A stretch of 61,418 bases of DNA, taken from Anaerolineales bacterium. Lineage in GTDB: Bacteria > Chloroflexota > Anaerolineae > Anaerolineales > RBG-16-64-43. Where the stretch lies: positions 1 to 61,418 of the forward strand of contig JAFGCU010000013.1 of NCBI GenBank assembly GCA_016932475.1, written 5' to 3'. The translations under genes were made by a program, and so were the position numbers. Of the stretch, positions 55,819 to 61,418 are shown piece after piece. The notes beneath the pieces are model-generated. The model made no database searches, was not told the DNA's origin, and saw only the letters and a program-made list of their open reading frames with translations. The first letter of the stretch is position 1. Each line of letters opens with the position of its first letter.

Positions 55819-55927
55819 CATCCTGCGGTGGCGCCCATCCGGCAAGCAGCCCGGGGCGGCGCCGTTCCTTACGCCCGAGGGCGTCGAGCGCGGCCGCGCT
55901 TATTTTTCCGGTGTGGGAGGAAACCCC

Positions 55928-56575
55928 ATGGAGATCATCCCAATCGAAGCCCTTGGGTACGGCGGCCAGCCGGTGCCCGCCTCGATGATCGTGCATCCCG
56001 GAGCGACGGACCGTCTGGGGATCATCCTGCCCGGCTACCGCCACACGGTCGACAGGCCGGACCTGCATTACGCGGGGCTGATCCTGCAAGCCAAAAATGC
56101 GGATGTGCTGAGAATCGAATACTCCTACTCGAAAACCGATTTCATGAGCTTGCCCGATCCGGAACGGGCGGAGCGGCTTTCCGCCGACGTGCGGGCGGCT
56201 TGCGCGGCCGGCTTGAAGCAGCGCGCCTACCGTAAGATTACCTTGGTCGGCAAATCGCTCGGCACACAGGCCGCGGGGCACCTGCTGGAGGATCCGGCTT
56301 TTTCGGGGGCCGAGTGTGTCTGGTCCACGCCGATCCTTCCCGACGGGCGGCTGTGTTCCCAGATCAAGAAACACCGCCCGCGATCGCTGTTCATCATCGG
56401 CACCGCGGATCAGTTTTACCGGCCCGCGATCCTCGAGGAGTTGGTCGATGCCACCGGGGGAAAAGCCCTTGTCCTCCCGGACGCGCATCACGGACTGGAG
56501 ATCGAGGGCGATATCCCCGGCACGCTCGCCGTGCTGCAAAGGATCGTGGATGCGATGCGGGAATTCATCGAATAA
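55928..56575 (+). CDS. Alpha/beta hydrolase fold protein
   Basis: A 215-residue small hydrolase. The nucleophile motif is VGKSLGTQA (G-K-S-L-G, around residue 107), then IIGTADQFY for the acid and DAHHGLEIE for the His. Its closest look is the short dienelactone-hydrolase/alpha-beta-hydrolase group. The start is ATG 55928 with GGAGG 4 bases upstream; a GTG at 55913 is less likely. It follows the PLD-like gene by 109 bases and may be in the same unit. Confidence 0.8.
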   Translation: MEIIPIEALGYGGQPVPASMIVHPGATDRLGIILPGYRHTVDRPDLHYAGLILQAKNADVLRIEYSYSKTDFMSLPDPERAERLSADVRAACAAGLKQRAYRKITLVGKSLGTQAAGHLLEDPAFSGAECVWSTPILPDGRLCSQIKKHRPRSLFIIGTADQFYRPAILEELVDATGGKALVLPDAHHGLEIEGDIPGTLAVLQRIVDAMREFIE

Positions 56576-56770
56576 GCGATCCAGGGGCTTTGTGCAATAA
56601 TCTTGTACGCGGATTTCACCTATCACTCGGATTGCGCGGTTTTTATAATGACCCCAATGCAAAAAGATGTCGTCGTATCCCCGCCATCCGCGTACGATTT
56701 CCCCCCTTTAAAAGAAACCGCGGGAATCCGGGAATAATCATCCGGCCGGCATGACCGGAAAATTCCCCTC

Positions 56771-56799
56771 TTGACAATATTGAATATGACATGTAATAT
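56771..56799 (+). promoter_or_regulatory. Promoter of the ArsR operon
   Basis: TTGACA (56771-56776) and TAATAT (56794-56799), 17 bp apart. ATATT (56777-56781) and AATAT (56795-56799) form an imperfect inverted repeat that could be the operator for the ArsR-like product. Confidence 0.85.
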
Positions 56800-56823
56800 T
56801 TTTCTTACACATGAAGGAGATGC

Positions 56824-57162
56824 TTGACTAAGCTACCGACCGGAGACCAATTCCTGCACATGTTGAGCGCGCTGGCCAACCCCCAGCGCCTGCGGATCCT
56901 CGCCGCCCTCAGCAAGCGGCAGGCGTACGTCAGCGAACTGGCGCGCGAGTTGAAGATGAGCCGCCCGCTCCTGCACATGCACCTGCAGCGGCTGGAGGGC
57001 GCGGGCCTGATCATCGGACGGCATGAAGTCTCCGCCGACGGGAAAGCGCTCCGCTATTTCAAGGTGGCTGAATTTCACGAGCAACTCACGCCCGGGCGAA
57101 TTTCCGAGGCTGTGGAAACCCTGACACTCGAAAACGAACCATACCGAAAGGAAAAACGATGA
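56824..57162 (+). CDS. ArsR-family regulator without cysteine
   Basis: A 112-residue winged-helix protein. The recognition part is VSELARELKMSRPLLHMHLQRLE, and the fold and length are those of ArsR/SmtB. It contains no Cys at all, so it cannot use the usual metal site and probably senses something else. The start is TTG with GGAG 5 bases upstream; the ATG at 56820 is out of frame. Its stop overlaps the next ATG (ATGA). It heads a three-gene operon with two membrane proteins. Confidence 0.88.
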   Translation: MTKLPTGDQFLHMLSALANPQRLRILAALSKRQAYVSELARELKMSRPLLHMHLQRLEGAGLIIGRHEVSADGKALRYFKVAEFHEQLTPGRISEAVETLTLENEPYRKEKR

Positions 57163-57404
57163 CTATCGATTGGCCTGTGGCGCTCATCATCATGGTTTTG
57201 ATTGCGGCGGGAGCGGGGGTTCTTTCCGGTATCCTCAACCATCCCCACGACGTCGCCCTGAAGACCGTCAGCGAGAAGTACGCTTCCCAGTACCAGGCGC
57301 TGGCGCAGGAAACGCGCGATCTTCAGAAGGCGATCCAAACCGATCTTGCCGATATTCGCACGAAAGTGGAATCCATCGAACGCATGATGCGCGAAGTGGG
57401 TTGA
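57159..57404 (+). CDS. Small membrane-anchored coiled-coil protein
   Basis: An 81-residue protein. The first helix (PVALIIMVLIAAGAGVLSGI) is a membrane anchor; the rest is a coiled coil with heptads of Lys, Val, Glu, Leu and Ile. It overlaps the ArsR-like gene and probably acts with the membrane protein that follows. No family is recognised. Confidence 0.75.
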   Translation: MTIDWPVALIIMVLIAAGAGVLSGILNHPHDVALKTVSEKYASQYQALAQETRDLQKAIQTDLADIRTKVESIERMMREVG

Positions 57405-57463
57405 CGGCTGCGCCGCCATTCCGCATAAAAAAACCACCCAGAGCTTTATGGAAAGGAAGCTGC

Positions 57464-58186
57464 ATGATGAAGACCTTAATGCAGAAAGAAACGGTCGATC
57501 CCGCCTGGAAACCGCTCTACCGGGTCGGCGGTTATGCGCCGTGGGTGATGATCGGGTTGATCCTGATCCAGATCCTGGTTATGTTCTCGGGAGAGCCGTA
57601 CCCGGTCAGCATCGAAGACTGGTTCTCCTTGTTCCAACGCCGCCTCGTACTCGGCCTGCTCTATATCAATGTCCTGGATATTTTTACGATTTCCCTGTTG
57701 GGCGTGGTCCTGCTTGCACTGTGCGTTGCGCTGCGGAAGGGAAATGAATCCGCCACAGCCATTGCGGCCTTCCTCGCCGTGCTGGGCACCGCGGTGTTTG
57801 TGACGCCGCGGGCGGACATTCTCGCCGCATCCCTATCCCTGACCCGCGAATATGCCGCGGCGATGGATTCGGTGAAACCGGAAATCCTCAACGCCGGCCG
57901 GGGCGTCTTCGCCATGGGTCTGCCGACGCTGCAAACCACTGGCTTTCTCTTCATCGCCGCCGCGGTGGTGATCCTTTCGGCGCTCATGCTGCGAAGCGGA
58001 GCATTCGGAAAAGCAGCCGCCATAACGGGCGTCCTGGCCGGGATTCTGGCCATCACTGATTATTTCCTTGCGGTCTTCGCGCCCGCGCCCGCCAATGCGC
58101 TGCTGATGATCGGAATCCTGGCGTGGACGGCCTGGTGGATCCTGATCGGGCTTAAGCTGCTGCGCTTGGGAGGGATCGGCGCATAA
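57464..58186 (+). CDS. Polytopic membrane protein of ArsR operon
   Basis: A 240-residue protein with about six membrane helices. A short loop with Gly-Lys-Gly-Asn-Glu faces the cytoplasm, and the last helix is LAWTAWWILIGLKLL. No known motif. ATG 57464 is in frame and AAGGAAG lies upstream; ATG 57467 is also possible. It ends the operon before a terminator. Confidence 0.75.
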   Translation: MMKTLMQKETVDPAWKPLYRVGGYAPWVMIGLILIQILVMFSGEPYPVSIEDWFSLFQRRLVLGLLYINVLDIFTISLLGVVLLALCVALRKGNESATAIAAFLAVLGTAVFVTPRADILAASLSLTREYAAAMDSVKPEILNAGRGVFAMGLPTLQTTGFLFIAAAVVILSALMLRSGAFGKAAAITGVLAGILAITDYFLAVFAPAPANALLMIGILAWTAWWILIGLKLLRLGGIGA

Positions 58187-58216
58187 GCCCATCCGGATTA
58201 AGGCAAACATCCAGAA

Positions 58217-58255
58217 AAGATCCTGCCGATTGTGGAGAAAATCAGGATCTTCTTT
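58217..58255 (+). terminator. Terminator of the ArsR operon
   Basis: AAGATCCTG and CAGGATCTT are perfectly inverted around a 17-base loop, followed by CTTTATTTG. Confidence 0.8.
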
Positions 58256-58326
58256 ATTTGAGAGGATACAGACCCCGAAATTCGTATAATTAACCTGTTG
58301 GACTTTTTGCTGGAAGGGTATTCCCG

Positions 58327-59091
58327 ATGATCACGAAAGACATACAAATAATCGCCCAAAACGAAAACCTCGCCGCCTTGGGGTTTGCCCCCGCCTCAGA
58401 CCTGGACGGCGAACCGGATGGGCACCGGCCGGAGGATCTCCTGCCGGGCGCGCGGGGCTTGGTTTCCTTCGCCATTCCCGTACCGCGCGCGGTATACCGG
58501 ACGCCGGCGCACTCGGCGGACTTGGTCTGCCGGACGCAAAGCCTTCTCTACCGGCGGCTCGATTCAATCGCCGTCAGGATCGCCGGGCTGCTGGAAGAGC
58601 AGGGCGAACAGGCGCTTCCGATTTTCGGCTGCGCTCCCATGGAGATAAACCGGAAAGGCGACGTGGCGGGGTTTATCAACCAGATCCGCATTGGCCAGGC
58701 GGCGGGTATCGGCGTGGTGGGGCGGAACGGTTTGCTGATTAATGCCCGCTACGGGTCACGGTTGATGCTGGGCGGCGTGGTGACCACGGCTCTGCTGCCC
58801 GCGCTTCGCCGCACCGGCCCCAAGGAACCCGGCTGCCCCGCCAATTGCCGGATATGCGTGGATGCCTGTCCTGTCAAAGCCATCGAATTCGAGGAACCAA
58901 AAATCCACATCATGCGCTGCCTGGCGCACACTTCCCGGACGCCGCTTATGTCTCGGCTGGATTTCGCCGTCCGGAGAGCCCTGCGCCCGGAATCGGCCGC
59001 GCGGCTCATGAACCAAACAGCCCTCGACGAACACACGCTGCATGTGTGCTCGAAATGCGTTGCGCTGTGCCCCTATGGGCTGGATGATTAA
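58327..59091 (+). CDS. QueG-like ferredoxin-type Fe-S protein
   Basis: A 254-residue protein. The N-terminal part resembles the cobalamin-binding half of QueG-like reductases. The C-terminal third holds two 4Fe-4S sites: CPANCRICVDACP and CSKCVALCP. It is shorter than QueG (about 370) and lacks its HEAT-repeat tail, so it is more likely one of the paralogous epoxyqueuosine-reductase-like proteins with unknown electron acceptor. It starts at ATG 58327. Confidence 0.8.
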   Translation: MITKDIQIIAQNENLAALGFAPASDLDGEPDGHRPEDLLPGARGLVSFAIPVPRAVYRTPAHSADLVCRTQSLLYRRLDSIAVRIAGLLEEQGEQALPIFGCAPMEINRKGDVAGFINQIRIGQAAGIGVVGRNGLLINARYGSRLMLGGVVTTALLPALRRTGPKEPGCPANCRICVDACPVKAIEFEEPKIHIMRCLAHTSRTPLMSRLDFAVRRALRPESAARLMNQTALDEHTLHVCSKCVALCPYGLDD

Positions 59092-59220
59092 TCACCCGCC
59101 TTCCTGAGCGCCGTTGAATTAGAATCCGTCTGCTGCGCCAGGCCGGATGAGGAAAGCATCACGGCCGGTTGAAATTGATGAGCGCGTACGCCCGAGGTTT
59201 TTCCGCACCCCGGGAGGAAT

Positions 59221-59991
59221 ATGAATCCTCCGCCGCTGGAACGCATATCCCTGCAATTTCCCGGAATGCATCCGGAATTCCACGGCCGCCTGCTGGCCCT
59301 GCTGGCGGATCTCGGCCGGGCCGGCGAGAGCCACCTCGAGCTCTCCATTTCGGATCCCGGTTTTTTCCCCCGCCTGTCGATCGAATTCCAATCCCCCGGC
59401 GCTTGCCCTTTGGCGGCCATGCGTGTCGGCGGGGCCGATGTAATCACGCGGATCGAGAACATCACCGGCGCGGAAAAACGCAATCCGCTTCCCTACCAGC
59501 CCCTGGCGATCGGCGCCGTATCCACGCGGATCGGGGCGGCCGGCTGGAAAATCATCCGCGCCGACCATATCGGTTTCAACCTGCCCTGGTTCGGGCCGGG
59601 CGTGCACCCCCGGATCGGGGACTTGCGGAAGCAGCTTGCCGGGGCATGCTTGTATCACACATACCCGGGCGGCGAACCATGGGATTTTATTCTTCCCGGA
59701 GATCCGGAGGAGATAGCCCGGCGGAAATCGGTCGACTACTCAATAACGCGGCGGCCGAAATTCGAATTGGTCTCGTTCGATGGCGCCTCCACCCCGCTCG
59801 TTCAATTCGACATCAGCGCGGATGCCCGGTTTGAGGATTTCACCCGGCTGTTTCCGGAAGCATTGGCCGATCCGGCCTTCCGGAACATTTGGATCTATCT
59901 GGAAAATCCCTATTCCATCAACGTTTGCCTTGTGATCAACGAGGATTCCGTTGGGGATTGGTGCGGCATGTTCCAGGGGTGCCGTATCTAA
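59221..59991 (+). CDS. Hypothetical protein, unrecognised
   Basis: A 256-residue soluble protein. It has no signal peptide or membrane segment. Aromatic-rich strands (FNLPWFGPGVHPR, DFILPGDPEEIA, RRPKFELVSFDGAS) alternate with loops, suggesting an all-beta or alpha+beta enzyme-like fold. I do not recognise a family. GGAGG lies 4 bases before the ATG. It stands between the Fe-S protein and a SRPBCC protein, without clear functional link. Confidence 0.7.
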   Translation: MNPPPLERISLQFPGMHPEFHGRLLALLADLGRAGESHLELSISDPGFFPRLSIEFQSPGACPLAAMRVGGADVITRIENITGAEKRNPLPYQPLAIGAVSTRIGAAGWKIIRADHIGFNLPWFGPGVHPRIGDLRKQLAGACLYHTYPGGEPWDFILPGDPEEIARRKSVDYSITRRPKFELVSFDGASTPLVQFDISADARFEDFTRLFPEALADPAFRNIWIYLENPYSINVCLVINEDSVGDWCGMFQGCRI

Positions 59992-60072
59992 TACCGCAAA
60001 GCGCCGCGCGGGGGATCCACCCGGCGGGGGCGGCATCGCCTCGGGGATTCGCCCGCGCAGAAAGGCTGGACG

Positions 60073-60582
60073 ATGACACGGCATAAAATGGACCGCGCGG
60101 TCGAGGGCGAAGTGATCGTGGACGCCCCGATCGAACGGGTCTGGCGCGCCTGGACGGTCGCGGAGGAAGCGCAAACATTCTTCGCCCCAAAATGCGCCAT
60201 TGACTTGCGCCCGGGCGGCAAGTATGAAATGCTGTTCGACCTCAAAGCCGCGCCCGGTGATCAGGGCGGGGAAGGGGTGGTCCTGCTCGCCCTCCAGCCG
60301 CCTGTGATGCTTTCGTTTTCCTGGAACGCGCCGCCCGAGCTCCCGGATATCCGCGCCCAGCGCACGCATGTGACCGTCCGGTTGCAGTCCGTGGAACCGG
60401 ACCGCACCCGCGTATCGCTCATCCACGACGGCTGGGGCGAGGGCGATGGATGGGACGCCGCGTACGATTATTTCGAGCGAGCCTGGAAACGGGTTGTCCT
60501 CCCGAGACTGAAATACCGCTTCGAACACGGGCCGATCAATTGGAATCATCCGCCGGACCTTAACGGCTTCCAACCGGAATGA
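60073..60582 (+). CDS. SRPBCC/AHSA1-type domain protein
   Basis: A 169-residue protein of the START-like fold. The N-terminus VIVDAPIERVWRAWT and the C-terminal helix YDYFERAWKRVVLPRL are the hallmarks of the AHSA1/CoxG-like group. Such proteins bind hydrophobic ligands or modulate chaperones; no ligand can be named. The upstream neighbour ends 80 bases before. Confidence 0.9.
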   Translation: MTRHKMDRAVEGEVIVDAPIERVWRAWTVAEEAQTFFAPKCAIDLRPGGKYEMLFDLKAAPGDQGGEGVVLLALQPPVMLSFSWNAPPELPDIRAQRTHVTVRLQSVEPDRTRVSLIHDGWGEGDGWDAAYDYFERAWKRVVLPRLKYRFEHGPINWNHPPDLNGFQPE

Positions 60583-60585
60583 CCG

Positions 60586-60612
60586 CGCCCGATCGTTTAC
60601 CGATACGATCGG
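60586..60612. promoter_or_regulatory. Hairpin before the HEXXH lipoprotein gene
   Basis: CCCGATCG and CGATCGGG are perfectly inverted around a 10-base loop. TACAAT follows at 60616-60621 and may be the -10 box of the next gene. It could be a regulatory site or the terminator of the SRPBCC gene. Confidence 0.5.
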
Positions 60613-60630
60613 GAGTACAATCGAATCATA

Positions 60631-61418
60631 ATGCGCAAACATCTCCTCTGGATGTTTCTTTTCCTCAGCCTGGCCTGCAACCTTCCAACCGGCGGGCTCG
60701 CGCCGCTCACTCCGAATTCGCAGGAAACTCCGGGCTCCCCGCCGGAAAATACCATCCCGCCCCTAATCGATCCGGCCGCGTCCACACCGCTGGCGATCGT
60801 CCCCATCCCGGCCAGCGACATCCAGATCGACGGATTTCCGTATCAAGCTTATCAAGCCCCCGGGGATCCGTTCCGGTTTGTGTGCCCGTCGCCTTGCGCG
60901 ATCGATCCGCAGCTGATCTACGCGCAATATGCGGGTTTCCGGAGCGCGCACGATATCCTGACCCGCCTGATCGGCGTGGATACGCTCCCCGAATTACAGC
61001 CGGTGGACATCCATATCGCCAACGACGGAAAATGCGGGGCGCTCGCGGAAGTGGGTGTCCTCGCCTACGCCAATTATGACGATAACTTCCGCGCCTTCGC
61101 CTGCACCTTCATCTTCGAATATTCCGAGGGGACCGGCGGAACAGCCTACTCGCCCGAAGACGCGGTCCGGCTTGACCGGCAGGCGGTTCTGATTCATGAG
61201 TATCTGCATACGGTCTTCTTCGGCCGCACCTCAATGAGGATCGGGGCCTTTCATGATTTTGTGACACCCGTGGCGCTTTACGTCTGGGACGAACGGCCGG
61301 AAGATGATTTCTTCTGCGATTACCACCCCCAGACTCCGCCCGGCGATAGGGGTGGATACCTTCTCCAGGAACTATGCCGGCGCAACGGATTGACCTGGGA
61401 GAAGCTGGCGCTCAGCCT
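60631..61418 (+). CDS. HEXXH lipoprotein, cut by window end
   Basis: The frame is open from ATG 60631 to the end of the window (262 codons seen) and therefore has no stop here. The N-terminus is a short lipoprotein signal ending in LSLAC (Cys16). A Pro-rich linker follows, then a domain with VCPSPCAID. The zinc-protease motif HEYLH is at residues 189-193, within IHEYLHTVFFG. The remaining part has more aromatic and acidic residues that may supply the third ligand. It is probably an extracytoplasmic metalloprotease-like protein; the C-terminus is missing. Confidence 0.75.
   Translation, partial: MRKHLLWMFLFLSLACNLPTGGLAPLTPNSQETPGSPPENTIPPLIDPAASTPLAIVPIPASDIQIDGFPYQAYQAPGDPFRFVCPSPCAIDPQLIYAQYAGFRSAHDILTRLIGVDTLPELQPVDIHIANDGKCGALAEVGVLAYANYDDNFRAFACTFIFEYSEGTGGTAYSPEDAVRLDRQAVLIHEYLHTVFFGRTSMRIGAFHDFVTPVALYVWDERPEDDFFCDYHPQTPPGDRGGYLLQELCRRNGLTWEKLALS

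Overview
The window looks like a chromosomal segment of a high-GC bacterium, most likely Chloroflexota of the Anaerolineae type. This is an inference from three things. Two class II aminoacyl-tRNA synthetase units are each preceded by a T-box leader. There are many small lipoproteins with Thr/Pro-rich linkers. The spacers carry several families of dispersed hairpin repeats. I see no rRNA, prophage, intact insertion sequence or CRISPR array. One tRNA gene (Arg, CCG) is present.

Layout. 1-4.5 kb: an AI-2E-type permease fused to an acetyltransferase, a small protein and a polytopic membrane protein. 4.5-9.6 kb: an ABC-2 efflux operon (two permeases, ATPase, small membrane protein) divergent from a DesK/NarL-type histidine kinase, with a perfect palindrome between them. 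9.8-17.5 kb: membrane and lipoproteins, a MoxR ATPase, a metallo-beta-lactamase-fold protein with altered metal ligands, T-box-controlled serS, and an FHA protein. 17.9-23.5 kb: a tight five-gene glycan operon (GT-C transferase, methyltransferase, GT2, NDP-sugar epimerase/dehydratase, DegT aminotransferase). 23.7-28.4 kb: a MarR regulator and a heterodimeric ABC exporter. 28.6-32.7 kb: T-box-controlled pheS-pheT. 32.8-41.6 kb: a cold-shock protein, PIG-L deacetylase, tRNA-Arg, two phosphoesterases, the rplI-rodZ-rimO unit and a GH1 glucosidase. 42-45.4 kb: a B12/radical-SAM plus DUF2344 pair and a hemolysin III protein. 46.5-50.3 kb: a CotH - DUF4956 - VTC operon. 50.4-61.4 kb: membrane proteins, an esterase, about 1.1 kb without a convincing gene that probably holds a structured RNA, a methyltransferase, a PLD-like protein, a hydrolase, an ArsR operon, a ferredoxin-type protein, unknowns, and an HEXXH lipoprotein cut by the window end.

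The most notable non-gene content is the repeats. A C-rich palindromic family (three full copies) and several related hairpins lie mostly in spacers between convergent genes. Paired substitutions in their arms suggest that the folded form is what is conserved. A second family has two 118-bp copies in opposite orientation, 41.6 kb apart. The best candidates for undescribed biology are the orphan structured RNA at about 52.43-52.76 kb, the LamG-DUF4956 fusion in the CotH/VTC operon, the permease-acetyltransferase fusion, the MBL-fold lipoprotein lacking two zinc ligands, and the pheS T-box whose bulge does not match the usual tRNA-Phe discriminator base. Starts were chosen by ribosome-binding-site position and family length, so several differ from the longest possible ORF.
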